Part shown: one piece after another, positions 17,681 through 26,987 of the stretch
Layout of the letters: every line of letters starts with the position of its first letter
Position numbering within the stretch: the first letter of the stretch is position 1
NCBI GenBank assembly: GCA_964242575.1
Contig: CAXTCN010000008.1
Coordinates: forward strand, 1 to 64,000
DNA from: JANPPS01 sp964242575
GTDB taxonomy: Bacteria; Pseudomonadota; Alphaproteobacteria; Acetobacterales; Acetobacteraceae
Length of the DNA stretch: 64,000 nucleotides
Direction: 5' to 3'
Notes under the pieces: generated by a model
What the model was told of the DNA's origin: nothing
What the model saw: only the letters and a program-made list of their open reading frames with translations
Databases searched by the model: none
Made by a program: the position numbers and the translations under genes

Positions 17681-19438
17681 TTAAAGCGCGAAGACGTAGA
17701 GCATCGATCCGGTTTGGACCTTTTTCAGCTCCGGCGTGGACTCGATGAACCACTTGTCCCAAACGCCGCCCAGCCCGACCAGGATGGCGACATACTGCTT
17801 GCCGTCCACTGAAAACGTCATTGGCGGCGCGTTCACGCCGCCACCCGTCTTGAACTCCCACAGCTTCTCCAGCGACTTGGCGTCGTAAGCCATCACCTCG
17901 CCGGAGGGCTGGCTGGCGAACACCAAATCGGGCGTCGCGAGCAGTCCGCCAAGCTGCGGGAAGTGGGTCTCCGCTTTGCCGGTCACCTTGCCCGTGGTCA
18001 CATCGATGGCCGTGATGCTGCCGGTGATGCGCTCGTGCTGGCTTGGCCCGCCACCGGTGAAGAACTCGCGCGCCTTCCAGGAGCCTGGCTTGGTCTCCTC
18101 GACCGTGATGCGGTTGCAGCTCTCGGTGACCGGGATGTACCAGCGTTGCAGGCCGGGGTTATACGCCGTCGGCTGCCAGTTCTTGCCGCCCATGTTGCCG
18201 GGGCAGATGTCCGTGATGCGGTTGGTGCGGGACGGCGTCACAGCGGCATTGTAGCGCTGCACCGGGGTGGCCGGGTTGTAGTCCACCGGCTTGCCGGTTT
18301 CCGGGTTCAGCCCAGCGGTCCAGTTCACGCGCTTCACGAACGGCGTGCCCCAAATGAACTCGCCGCTGGTGCGGTCCACCGCATAGGCAAAGCCGTTGCG
18401 GTTGGCGTGCAATGCCAGGCGCGCAGGCCGCCCGTTGACCGGCGCATCGACCAGCACGTGCTCGGAGGTGCTGTCGTAGTCGTATGGGTCGTTCGGGGTA
18501 TGTTGGAAATGCCACTTGATGCGGCCGGTGTCGAGGTCGATGCCAAGCGACGAGTCAGTATAGAGGTTATCGCCGGGCCGGTGCTCGTTGTCCCAGTCCG
18601 GCCCGGGATTGCCGGTGCCCCAGATCAAGCTGTTGGTCGCGGGATCGTAGCTGCCGGTCACCCAGGTGGGCGCGCCTCCGTTCGCCGCCGCGCCGTTCGT
18701 GTCGGCCCAGGTCTCGCTGCCGCGCTCGCCCTTGGCCGGGATGGTGTAGGTGCGCCAGACCTCCTTTTGCGTGGTGAGGTCCGTCGCGGCCAGCCAGCCG
18801 CGGATGCCGTATTCGCCGCCGCCCACGCCGGTGATGGCCAGGTTCTTGACCACCAGCGGGGCGCCGGTCACGGTCTCGCCCTTGTCGGGGTCGGCCACCG
18901 CGCGCTGCCAAGCGATCTCGCCGTTCTCCCGGTTGGTGGCGATCAGGCGGCCATCGAGGGTGTGCGACACCACCAAATCGCCCCACAGCGCCACGCCACG
19001 GTTGTTGACGCCGCAACAGGCCACGGCGCCCGCCCAGTCACGGTCGGTCTTCGGGTCCATCTTCCAGTCGAGCGCACCCTTGGCGACGTCGATCTTGTAG
19101 ACCGATCCCCAGCCGTCGGTGACATAAAGGAACCCGTCCATCGCAACCGGCGTGCCCTCCAGCCCGCCGTGCGACCAGATGCCGCCGGGCTCGATGCCGC
19201 CCAGGTGCATGGTGAACGCGACCTTCAGGCCCTTCACGGTATCCTGGTTGATCTGCGACAGGGGCGAGAAGCGTTGCGCCGAGTAGCTCCCATGATGCGT
19301 GAGCCAGTTGGCAGGCTCCTGCCCGGCGTTCAGCAACCGGTCCGGAGTGACGTCCGCGGCCAGTGCCGGCGAGGCAGCCAGCCCGGCCAACACAGTGCAG
19401 CCCAGCGTGAGTCTCCGTAGCGAACACCTGGTATCCAT
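17681..19438 (-). CDS. PQQ-dependent alcohol dehydrogenase, lanthanide-type DxD active site
   Basis: 585 residues with a signal peptide (cleavage after SPALAA), so periplasmic. It has the eight-bladed propeller of methanol/ethanol quinoprotein dehydrogenases: the adjacent cysteine pair in VACCGVN (about 140-141), tryptophan-docking repeats (GTGNPGPDWD, WGTPFVKRVNW) and a C-terminal VALVGLGG-like blade. The catalytic Asp is about residue 320 in PYDYDS, and a second Asp two residues later (about 322) is the known signature of lanthanide-using enzymes such as XoxF and PedH. No C-terminal cytochrome domain is fused; a cytochrome gene follows. GGGAGG eight bases upstream fixes the start. The substrate alcohol is undetermined. 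Confidence 0.88.
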   Translation of the reverse strand: MDTRCSLRRLTLGCTVLAGLAASPALAADVTPDRLLNAGQEPANWLTHHGSYSAQRFSPLSQINQDTVKGLKVAFTMHLGGIEPGGIWSHGGLEGTPVAMDGFLYVTDGWGSVYKIDVAKGALDWKMDPKTDRDWAGAVACCGVNNRGVALWGDLVVSHTLDGRLIATNRENGEIAWQRAVADPDKGETVTGAPLVVKNLAITGVGGGEYGIRGWLAATDLTTQKEVWRTYTIPAKGERGSETWADTNGAAANGGAPTWVTGSYDPATNSLIWGTGNPGPDWDNEHRPGDNLYTDSSLGIDLDTGRIKWHFQHTPNDPYDYDSTSEHVLVDAPVNGRPARLALHANRNGFAYAVDRTSGEFIWGTPFVKRVNWTAGLNPETGKPVDYNPATPVQRYNAAVTPSRTNRITDICPGNMGGKNWQPTAYNPGLQRWYIPVTESCNRITVEETKPGSWKAREFFTGGGPSQHERITGSITAIDVTTGKVTGKAETHFPQLGGLLATPDLVFASQPSGEVMAYDAKSLEKLWEFKTGGGVNAPPMTFSVDGKQYVAILVGLGGVWDKWFIESTPELKKVQTGSMLYVFAL

Positions 19439-19559
19439 TGTGACAACCTCCCGTTTATTTATTAAGATTATTTGCTTCTGTTGCAAACGCATCCTCAGAC
19501 GTGCCGGGAGGACTGTATAACTAGGCCACGATGTTTTCCAACAGGAATGTCAAGCTACG

Positions 19560-20651
19560 TCAGCCGACCTCGGACGCCGACGGCACGCTCGGCAACCCAG
19601 GCCCGGCGATGCCCTTAGCAGCGAGAACCGCACGCACCACGGCGGAGGCGGTGACCCGGGCCGCCAGCACGCCCAGCGCCATCATGTTGCCCGGCAGCCC
19701 GCTCCGGCCCGTGCCGAGCGCGAACATCGTGTCCCCGTCCCACATCGTATGCGACGGCTCGATGGTCCGCGCGAGCCCGTCATGCGCGATCTGCGCCAGC
19801 TTGCGCGCCTGCGCCTTGGTGAGCACGGCGTCGGTCGCGACCACGCCGATGGTCGTCGCCATGCCGGCCTGCAACGCCGGCGGCAGCTCGCCGCGTAGGA
19901 TCGCCTCGGCGGCGCCGGAGCCGCGGCGTCCGTCCTCCGTGCGGGCGCCCGCCACGATTGTTCCAGATGCCGGGTCGATCACGTCGCCGACGGCGTTCAC
20001 CGCCACGATGGCGCCGACCGTCACCTGGCCCACCTTGACCGCCGCGGTGCCGATCCCGCCCTTCATGGCGCGTCCGATGCCAAACAGCTTGCCGACGGTG
20101 GCGCCCGTGCCTGCGCCGACCGAGCCTTCACTGGGCGGGGTGCCGCTTGCCGCCTCGCAGGCCTGGTACCCCGCCGCCGCGTCCGGCCGCACGGTATGGT
20201 CGCCGATCCCGAGGTCGAACAGGACGGCAGCCGGCACGATGGGCACGCGCGCCGGGCCGGCGGGGTAGCCGAAGCCGCGCTCCTCCAGCCAGCGCATCAC
20301 GCCCGATGCCGCGTCCAGGCCAAAAGCGCTGCCGCCGGTGAGCAGGATGGCGTGCACGCGGTCCACGAGGTTGCTGGGGTCCAACAGGTCGGTTTCCCGG
20401 GTCCCGGGCGCCGCGCCGCGCACGTCGACGCCCGCGGTCGCCCCATCCTCGGTCAGGATCACCGTGCACCCAGTCGGGCGGCGTCCATCGGTGAAGTGGC
20501 CGACGCGCACGCCCGCCACGTCGGTGATCGAGCCGCCCAGCGTATGGGGCTGCGCCAAAGCGGCGGCTTGCGCGGCCGCGTGGTCCGCGATGGGCAAGGC
20601 AGCGGCGCCCAACCCGAGTGTCACGTTCGATGCAAAGTCGCGGCGGCGCAT
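19560..20651 (-). CDS. P1-family (DmpA-like) aminopeptidase, twin-arginine exported
   Basis: 363 residues. The N-terminus MRRRDFASNVTLGLGAAAL resembles a twin-arginine signal, suggesting export in folded form. The rest matches the P1/S58 family of self-processing N-terminal nucleophile hydrolases (L-aminopeptidase/D-esterase): ITDVAGVRVGH, GCTVIL, LLTGGSAFGLDAASGV, EGSVGAGTGATVGK and VATDAVLTKAQARKLA. It would cleave N-terminal residues from small peptides or beta-peptides. The start is taken at the twin-arginine Met (20651); the frame runs open to 20717. It lies upstream of the PQQ dehydrogenase on the same strand with a 121-base gap, so probably separately expressed. Confidence 0.87.
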   Translation of the reverse strand: MRRRDFASNVTLGLGAAALPIADHAAAQAAALAQPHTLGGSITDVAGVRVGHFTDGRRPTGCTVILTEDGATAGVDVRGAAPGTRETDLLDPSNLVDRVHAILLTGGSAFGLDAASGVMRWLEERGFGYPAGPARVPIVPAAVLFDLGIGDHTVRPDAAAGYQACEAASGTPPSEGSVGAGTGATVGKLFGIGRAMKGGIGTAAVKVGQVTVGAIVAVNAVGDVIDPASGTIVAGARTEDGRRGSGAAEAILRGELPPALQAGMATTIGVVATDAVLTKAQARKLAQIAHDGLARTIEPSHTMWDGDTMFALGTGRSGLPGNMMALGVLAARVTASAVVRAVLAAKGIAGPGLPSVPSASEVG

Positions 20652-20799
20652 GATGGGGACACTCCTGAAAGACCGGGACGGCAACATGCCATGGTTGGTG
20701 CGACCCACGCCACACACGCTTGGGATGGAACCCCACGGCCCGATTAGTGCTGTAATCCGGACAGCGTCCTACTCACGTCGTCTTGAAAGCAACTTGCCC

Positions 20800-22692
20800 A
20801 TGACCTCGTCCGCCGCCGCATCGACCTCTGCCGCCGCCGAGCACCCGTTGCGGGCGCCATTGCTGTTGGGAGCGCTCGGCGTCGTGTTCGGCGACATCGG
20901 CACGAGCCCGATCTATGCCCTGCGCGAATCGCTCCGGTCGGCCGGCGGCGCTCCGGCCGAGGCGACCGTGCTCGGCGTCCTCTCGGTGGTGTTCTGGGCC
21001 GTCATCCTGGTTGTGGCGCTGAAATACGTCACCTTCGTCATGCGGGCCGACAACCACGGCGAAGGCGGCACCATGGCGCTGCTGGCGCTCGCTCTGCCCG
21101 CCGCCGGACGGCTGCAACCCATGCTGCTGGTGGTGGGTCTTGGCGGCGCGTCATTGTTCTTTGGCGACGCCATGATCACCCCGGCGATTTCGGTGCTGAG
21201 CGCCATCGAAGGGCTGAAGATCGCGGTTCCGGCGGTCGAACCCTATGTCGTTCCCATCGCGGCCGGCGTGCTGGTGGGGCTGTTCGCCATCCAGAGCCGC
21301 GGCAGCGCCAAGGTCGGCAAGCTGTTCGGACCGGTCATGCTGGCCTGGTTCAGCGTGCTGGCGCTGGCCGGCCTGGCGCACGTAATCGTCCGGCCCGGCG
21401 TGCTGGCGGCGCTCGACCCGCGCTACGCCATCGCCTATCTCGGCCACGCCAACGCCTGGGTCGCCTTCACGGTGCTCGGCTCGGCGTTCCTGGCGCTCAC
21501 CGGCGGCGAGGCGCTGTATGCCGACATGGGGCATTTCGGCCGCCGGGCCATCCGGGTAAACTGGTTTGGCCTGGTGATGCCGGCCCTCGTGCTCAACTAC
21601 CTCGGCCAGGGCGCGTTGGTGCTGGCCGACCCGGCTGCGGCGGAAAACCCGTTCTTTCTGCTGTTCCCGGGCTGGCTGCTGGTCCCCGCGGTGGCGCTCA
21701 CTACGGCGGCCACGATCATCGCCAGCCAAGCCGTGATCTCCGGCGCGTTCGCCCTCGTGCAGCAGGCGATCCAGCTCGGCGCGGTGCCGCGCCTGGAGGT
21801 CCGGCAGACCTCGGACGAGTCGATCGGCCAAGTCTATATCCCGCAAATCAACTGGCTGCTGGCCGCGGCCGTGCTCGCCCTGGTGTTCGGCTTCCGCAGC
21901 TCGGAGGCGCTCGCCAACGCCTACGGCATCGCGGTCGCCGGCGACATGCTGGTTACCACCGTGCTGGTCACCGTCGTGGCGGTGGGCGTTTGGCAGTGGC
22001 CCGTGGCGCTGGTGCTGCCGGTCGCCGGCCTGTTCCTGTTGCTTGACATCGTGTTCGTGGCCGCGAACGTGCACAAAATCCCGGGGGGAGGCTGGTTCCC
22101 GCTTATGGTCGGCGCCGTCGCGCTCACCGTGATGCTGACGTGGCGCCGCGGCCGCGACATCGCGTTCTCCCGCCGGGACGAGGGCGCGGTGCCGCTCAAT
22201 GACTTTATCGCCAGCCTGGGCCAGCCTGGCGCTCCGGTGCGCCGGCCCGGCACCGCCATCTATCTCTCGAAACAGACCGACGTCGTGCCGGCCGCGCTCG
22301 CGCTCAACGTCAAGCACAACGGCGTGGTGCATGAGCGCGTGGTGCTGTTGCAGGTCATCACCAGCCGCGCCCCGCTGGTGGCCGAAGCGAACCGGCTCGA
22401 AGTGAGCGAGTTGCCGGCCGGCTTTCGCCGGGTCGAAATGCATTTCGGATTTGCGGAGAAGCCCGACGTGCCGGCGGCGCTCGCCGCGCACCAGGAGGCC
22501 GTCGGCTGCGATCCCGCCACGTCCTCGTTCTTTCTCGGACGCGAGGACCCTGTGCCCTCGCTCCGGCCCGACCTGTCGTCCTGGCAGGAACGCATCTACG
22601 GCTTCCTGGCCCGCAACGCGGTGCGCGCCCCGGACTACTTCCTGATCCCGGCGGACCGCGTCGTCGAGCTTGGAACCAAGGTGGAGATGTAG
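20800..22692 (+). CDS. kup: Kup-family potassium uptake protein
   Basis: 630 residues, the normal Kup length. The N-terminus carries the family hallmark GVVFGDIGTSPIYALRE, followed by RADNHGEGG, about twelve membrane segments, and a cytosolic C-terminal domain of about 170 residues. Other family landmarks are LFFGDAMITPAISVLSA, FLALTGGEALYADMGHFG, and SQAVISGAFAL. It is a proton-coupled potassium importer of the inner membrane. ATG at 20800 gives the standard N-terminus; the longer open frame overlaps the divergent peptidase gene. The two genes are divergent and share a 148-base promoter region. Confidence 0.96.
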   Translation: MTSSAAASTSAAAEHPLRAPLLLGALGVVFGDIGTSPIYALRESLRSAGGAPAEATVLGVLSVVFWAVILVVALKYVTFVMRADNHGEGGTMALLALALPAAGRLQPMLLVVGLGGASLFFGDAMITPAISVLSAIEGLKIAVPAVEPYVVPIAAGVLVGLFAIQSRGSAKVGKLFGPVMLAWFSVLALAGLAHVIVRPGVLAALDPRYAIAYLGHANAWVAFTVLGSAFLALTGGEALYADMGHFGRRAIRVNWFGLVMPALVLNYLGQGALVLADPAAAENPFFLLFPGWLLVPAVALTTAATIIASQAVISGAFALVQQAIQLGAVPRLEVRQTSDESIGQVYIPQINWLLAAAVLALVFGFRSSEALANAYGIAVAGDMLVTTVLVTVVAVGVWQWPVALVLPVAGLFLLLDIVFVAANVHKIPGGGWFPLMVGAVALTVMLTWRRGRDIAFSRRDEGAVPLNDFIASLGQPGAPVRRPGTAIYLSKQTDVVPAALALNVKHNGVVHERVVLLQVITSRAPLVAEANRLEVSELPAGFRRVEMHFGFAEKPDVPAALAAHQEAVGCDPATSSFFLGREDPVPSLRPDLSSWQERIYGFLARNAVRAPDYFLIPADRVVELGTKVEM

Positions 22693-22916
22693 CAGCGGGC
22701 GGGCGTGGCCGCGTAAGCCTGCTTAGGCTGGCGGGTACGGGCAGTTCCACCATGAATGGGCAAAGGCTCTGGAAACAAAACATCGCGCCTGTCGCATTTT
22801 TGAGCGCTACCTCGACATCAGCAAGCAACTTATACACTTTTGCTGCATTGCAGCATGAGGTGTCCCGATGCGGCGCGGCGCCGGGTCGCTTAGGCAGGCG
22901 CATAGGAGCAAACGCG

Positions 22917-23948
22917 ATGACTTCACTTCATAGCCCGCATAGGCCGTCAACCCGGCCGGCCATCATCCTGGCCTGTGCCGTGGGCCTTGCGGCACTGGCT
23001 GGCGTCAACTACGCCGCCGCGCGCCGTGCCGAGCGCAAGCACCCGCCGGAGGGCCGCTTCATCGAGGTTGACGGCGTCCGGTTGCATTACACCGACCGGG
23101 GCGCTGGCCCCGCCGTTGCGCTGGTGCATGGCAACGCCGTGTCAGGCCACGACTACGACACCAGTGGGATCGCTGGCGCGTTGCTGCGAACCAACCGGGT
23201 GGTCATCTTCGACCGTCCGGGCTTCGGTCACAGCGAACGCCCGCGCGGACGCTCCTGGACTGCGGCGCAGCAGGCCGAGTTGTTGCACAAGGCGCTCATT
23301 CTGATCGGCGTCGAGCGGCCCGTGGTCGTGGGCCATTCATGGGGAACGCTGGTGGCGCTGGCGCTCGCGCTCAATTACCCCGCCAACACGGCGGGCCTCG
23401 TGCTGCTCTCGGGCTACTACTTCCCGACGCCGCGCCTGGACATGCTGCTGGTCGCGCCCGCGGCGGTGCCGGTGCTTGGAGACATCTTGCGCTACACCGC
23501 GTCGCCTGTGCTGGGCTGGCTGCTGATGCCGGCGCTGAAGCGGCTACTGTTCGCGCCCACGCGGGTGCCGGCGCGGTTCAAGGCGGAGTACTCCTCGGCT
23601 ATGGCGTTGCGGCCCTCGCAAATCCGCGCGACCTCCATGGATGGCGTCGCCATGGTTCCGAGCGCGATGGAACTGTCGGAACGTTACGGTGATTTGTCTT
23701 TGCCGGTGGTCATCATGGCTGGAAAGGGAGACAAGGTCGTGGGCCAACGCCAGCCCGAACGGCTGCACGCAGCCATTCCCGGCAGCGTCCTGCGCATTGT
23801 CGAGGGTGTCGGGCACATGGTCCACCACATCGCGATCCGGGATGTGCTGGATGCGGTCGCAAGCGTAGTGCAACGTTCGGCTGAGAATGCGCGACCGAAG
23901 CGTTCCCTGAAGGCGTTGTCCGGGGAGCAGATGCCCAAAGTCGCCTGA
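22917..23948 (+). CDS. Alpha/beta hydrolase with N-terminal membrane anchor
   Basis: 343 residues. A single hydrophobic segment near residues 14-32 (IILACAVGLAALAGV) should anchor it in the membrane or serve as an uncleaved signal. The hydrolase domain has the oxyanion region LVHGNAVSG, the nucleophile elbow GHSWGT, a late acid in MAGKGDKVV and the catalytic His in GVGHMVHH. The haloalkane dehalogenase/epoxide hydrolase-like build does not reveal the substrate. AGGAG at 22904-22908 supports ATG 22917. The 224 bases upstream hold no gene. Carbonic anhydrase follows after 115 bases. Confidence 0.85.
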   Translation: MTSLHSPHRPSTRPAIILACAVGLAALAGVNYAAARRAERKHPPEGRFIEVDGVRLHYTDRGAGPAVALVHGNAVSGHDYDTSGIAGALLRTNRVVIFDRPGFGHSERPRGRSWTAAQQAELLHKALILIGVERPVVVGHSWGTLVALALALNYPANTAGLVLLSGYYFPTPRLDMLLVAPAAVPVLGDILRYTASPVLGWLLMPALKRLLFAPTRVPARFKAEYSSAMALRPSQIRATSMDGVAMVPSAMELSERYGDLSLPVVIMAGKGDKVVGQRQPERLHAAIPGSVLRIVEGVGHMVHHIAIRDVLDAVASVVQRSAENARPKRSLKALSGEQMPKVA

Positions 23949-24063
23949 CAACGTGAAAGTGGCCGGGAGCGGTGCCGGCGTGCTAACGAGCAGGGGCTTA
24001 GCAGGAGCAGCCAGCACATATGCAACAAGCAGCACGGGCCCAGTGACAGCGTCGAGGCCACCC

Positions 24064-24726
24064 ATGGAAGGCCCCGGCGCCATGCGCCGCCTGGTTTCCG
24101 GCGTGCGTAGTTTCCACAAGAACGCTTTTCCCCAACAAAAGGCGCTGTTCGCGCAGCTTGCCGCCGGGCAGCAGCCGCACACCTTGTTCATCGCCTGCGC
24201 CGATAGCCGCATCGTTCCGGAACTAATCACGCAAACCAGCCCGGGCGAGTTGTTTGTCTGCCGCAACATCGGCAACATCGTGCCGGCGTACGGCGAGATG
24301 CTGGGCGGCGTGTCGGCTGTCGTTGAGTATGCCTGCGTGGCGCTCGGGGTGAGCAACATCGTCATCTGCGGCCACTCCGACTGTGGGGCCATGAAGGCGC
24401 TGCTGAACCCGGACGACCCGCAGTTGCGCATGATGCCAACGGTCGCGTCCTGGCTGCGCAACGCGGAGGCGGCGCGCAGCGTGCTGGCGGCCACCCGGCC
24501 CGAACTGGAGGGGCCAGAGCGGGTGCAGGCGCTGGTCGAGCAAAATGTCCGCACGCAGATCGCGCACCTGGGCACCCATCCCGCTGTCGCGGCCCGGCTT
24601 GCCACCGGCCACTTGGCGCTGCATGGCTGGATTTACAGCATCGAGACCGGCAACGTCACGACGTTGGAGGGCGGCACCGGCGCAGCCGTGTCGCTGATGA
24701 AGGAGGCCCGCGCCAGCGCGCCGTGA
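24064..24726 (+). CDS. Beta-class carbonic anhydrase
   Basis: About 220 residues. The zinc site is complete: Cys and Asp in ACADSRI, His and Cys in CGHSDCGAM, plus the conserved FVCRNIGNIVP and LHGWIYSIETG. It hydrates carbon dioxide to bicarbonate in the cytoplasm. The start is uncertain between ATG 24064 and ATG 24082; an open frame reaches back to 23953 but its first 37 codons look non-family. It is convergent with uricase, leaving 20 bases between stops. Uricase and urease in this window release carbon dioxide, so local bicarbonate balance is a possible link, but that is speculation. Confidence 0.92.
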   Translation: MEGPGAMRRLVSGVRSFHKNAFPQQKALFAQLAAGQQPHTLFIACADSRIVPELITQTSPGELFVCRNIGNIVPAYGEMLGGVSAVVEYACVALGVSNIVICGHSDCGAMKALLNPDDPQLRMMPTVASWLRNAEAARSVLAATRPELEGPERVQALVEQNVRTQIAHLGTHPAVAARLATGHLALHGWIYSIETGNVTTLEGGTGAAVSLMKEARASAP

Positions 24727-24746
24727 CCGTCCCTGGCTGCGGTGCG

Positions 24747-25586
24747 TCACCGTCCCACTTTGCACTCGATCTGGCCGTGCGGCTCGTCGGTCGGCATGAA
24801 CACCATGTTGTCGGCGGACAGGCCGAACTGGTCCAGCCTGACCGGGATGTAGTGCTTGTTCGGGCAGGACATGCTGATGGCGCCAACCTCCGGCACCGCC
24901 GCCAGCGCCGCCTCGCCCATGCGGTACAGGCTGTCCTGCACGCCGTGGCTGTATGTCGTCCCGAATGTGTCCAGCATGGCTCCGAGCACGCGGGCGTTGG
25001 CGGCCGGGTAGTCGGCGGGCACCGACCGCCAGGTCCAGGTCGCGTCCATGGCGGTGGCCGCCAGGCGGTCCCGGGTTTCGGGCAGGGTCGTATATTCGTC
25101 CATTACGTAGCCCTCCCAGCCGGACGCGGTGGATTTCATGAAGGTGTAGCCCGCCAGCCCCGACACGATCTCGGGCGGCTGGTCGCGCGCCTGCGACGCC
25201 ATCGCCGTCGGCTGACCGTTGCTGTCGAGGACAAAGCTGTGCGGATGGGCCTGGCCGGCCAAGGTGGTGCGCACCCACTTTGTTTCCCACGTCTGTACTG
25301 TGGCCCGCTCCACCTGCGGATACCGCTCTAGGAAACGGTCGGCGAGCTTGGCGGCGTAGTGCTCGGCGCAGGCGGCCAGGTTCTCCCGCGCGACGATGTA
25401 GGCGATGTTCTTGATCGTGTCCGTGGCAATGACGGCCCGGTTGTCGCCGGCGGTGTAGGCGGCGCTGAACTCGCCCTCCAGCATCGCCTGCAACGTCAGC
25501 TCACGCACCTCGTTGCGCTCGCCGTCCCGGTGCACACGCATGACCCGGACCCGGCCCTTGCCGTAGGAGTTGCTGATCAATGGCAT
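24747..25586 (-). CDS. Urate oxidase (cofactor-free uricase)
   Basis: 279 residues, standard for the tunnelling-fold uricase that turns urate and oxygen into 5-hydroxyisourate. Family segments are NSYGKGRVRVMRV at the N-terminus, the catalytic Thr region ATDTIKNIAY, FLERYPQVE, HPHSFVLDSNGQ, SGLAGYTFMKSTASGWEGY, and the C-terminal ISMSCPNKHYIPVRL. It lies 13 bases downstream of an NCS2 purine permease on the same strand, so the pair is almost certainly one operon for uptake and oxidation of urate. The product is taken on by the fused enzyme at 33716-34561. Confidence 0.95.
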   Translation of the reverse strand: MPLISNSYGKGRVRVMRVHRDGERNEVRELTLQAMLEGEFSAAYTAGDNRAVIATDTIKNIAYIVARENLAACAEHYAAKLADRFLERYPQVERATVQTWETKWVRTTLAGQAHPHSFVLDSNGQPTAMASQARDQPPEIVSGLAGYTFMKSTASGWEGYVMDEYTTLPETRDRLAATAMDATWTWRSVPADYPAANARVLGAMLDTFGTTYSHGVQDSLYRMGEAALAAVPEVGAISMSCPNKHYIPVRLDQFGLSADNMVFMPTDEPHGQIECKVGR

Positions 25587-25599
25587 GGAGCGGTTCCTG

Positions 25600-26943
25600 T
25601 CAAACGTGGTCGGCGGCGGCGAACGGGGCCTCGTGGGCGTGGGCCGCTCCGGCGCCGTTGAAGTAGGCGTTGAGTGCCACGGAGGTGATCGAGGCCAGCA
25701 GGATGCCGCTGTCCAGCAAGGTGCGCAGCATCTCAGGCGCAGCGCGGAACAAGGTCGGCGCCACCAGGGGGATCATGCCGAAGCCGATTGAAATTGCGAC
25801 GATAATCAAGTTGCTGCGGTTGCGCTCGTAATCCACCGTGGCGAGGATGCGTATCCCGGTCGCCGCCACCATGCCGAACATCACGATCCCCGCGCCGCCC
25901 AGCACGCTCTGCGGGATAGACGCGGCCACGAAGGCGATTTTCGGCAGCAACCCCAACAGCAGCATAATGACCCCTCCCACCACGCAGACCATGGGGCTGG
26001 TCACGCCCGTCACGCCAACCAACCCCACGTTCTGCGAGTAAGACGTGTAGGGGAAGGTGTTGAACACGCCGCCGATCACCGTGCCCAGCCCGTCGGCCCG
26101 CAAGCCCCGCGTCAGCTCTGCCGGGCCAATCGGCCGCCCCACGATGGCGCCGAGCGCTAAGAACATTCCTGTGCTCTCGATCATCACCACGACCATGACC
26201 AGGCACATGGACAGGCAGGCAACCAGGTCGAACTGCGGCAGGCCGAACTGGAACGGGGTGACGGCCGCGACCCAGGGCTGTTCGGCCAACCCGGCGAAAT
26301 CTCCCCAGCCGAACGCCAGCGTGACCCCGTAGCCAACTAGGATGCCGGCCAGGACGGCGGTGTTGCGCAGGAGTCCGGTGCTGAAGCGCAGCAGGAGCAG
26401 GATGACTGCCAGAACCAGCGCCGCCACCGCGAGGTTGCCCGGCGCGCCGAAGTCCGGCGCGTTGGGCCGCCCGCCGCCGACCCAGTTGATCCCGATCCGC
26501 ATCAGCGTGATGCCGATCACCGTAATAATGGAGCCAGTCACGACCGAAGGAAAGAAGCGCAGCAGCTTGCCAATGAACGGCGCGGCAACGAGGCCGAACA
26601 CGCCGGCGGCGATGACGGACCCGAAGATGGCCTGAAGGCCGAGCGCCGGGTTGTCCGCCATCGCCAGCATCGGCGCGACCGACGCGAAGGTCACGCCCAT
26701 CATAACCGGAAGCCGGATGCCGATAGGGCCGATCCCGTATGACTGGATGATGGTGGCGACGCCGCACGCGAACAGGTCCGCGTTGATCAGCAACGCCACC
26801 TGGTCCTTTGGCAGCTTCAAGGCGCTGCCCAGGATCAACGGCACCGCGACCGCGCCGGCGTACATGACCAATACGTGCTGCAATGCCAGCACAAGCAGGC
26901 GCAATGGCGGCGGAACGGTGGACGGCCTCGCTTCAACCTGCAT
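25600..26943 (-). CDS. NCS2-family purine (urate/xanthine) permease
   Basis: 447 residues with about twelve to fourteen membrane segments. Family motifs include the N-terminal LALQHVLVMYAGAVAVPLI, GVTFASVAPML, GGVFNTFPYTSYSQNVGLV and the SiteQ-like ESTGMFLALG. It is an inner-membrane cation symporter of the UacT/PucJK type. Purine specificity follows from its coupling to uricase 13 bases downstream. GGAGG just before ATG 26943 fixes the start; upstream codons would run into the divergent deaminase leader. The 44-base divergent gap must contain both promoters or they lie inside the coding starts. Confidence 0.92.
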   Translation of the reverse strand: MQVEARPSTVPPPLRLLVLALQHVLVMYAGAVAVPLILGSALKLPKDQVALLINADLFACGVATIIQSYGIGPIGIRLPVMMGVTFASVAPMLAMADNPALGLQAIFGSVIAAGVFGLVAAPFIGKLLRFFPSVVTGSIITVIGITLMRIGINWVGGGRPNAPDFGAPGNLAVAALVLAVILLLLRFSTGLLRNTAVLAGILVGYGVTLAFGWGDFAGLAEQPWVAAVTPFQFGLPQFDLVACLSMCLVMVVVMIESTGMFLALGAIVGRPIGPAELTRGLRADGLGTVIGGVFNTFPYTSYSQNVGLVGVTGVTSPMVCVVGGVIMLLLGLLPKIAFVAASIPQSVLGGAGIVMFGMVAATGIRILATVDYERNRSNLIIVAISIGFGMIPLVAPTLFRAAPEMLRTLLDSGILLASITSVALNAYFNGAGAAHAHEAPFAAADHV

Positions 26944-26987
26944 CTTTCCTCCGGCGTCGCAATTCGCTTGCAATCTCAATGCAACCC

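Noticed and set aside
17963..19420. 485-codon open frame antisense to the PQQ dehydrogenase
   Set aside because: Shadow frame; the dehydrogenase on the minus strand is well supported.
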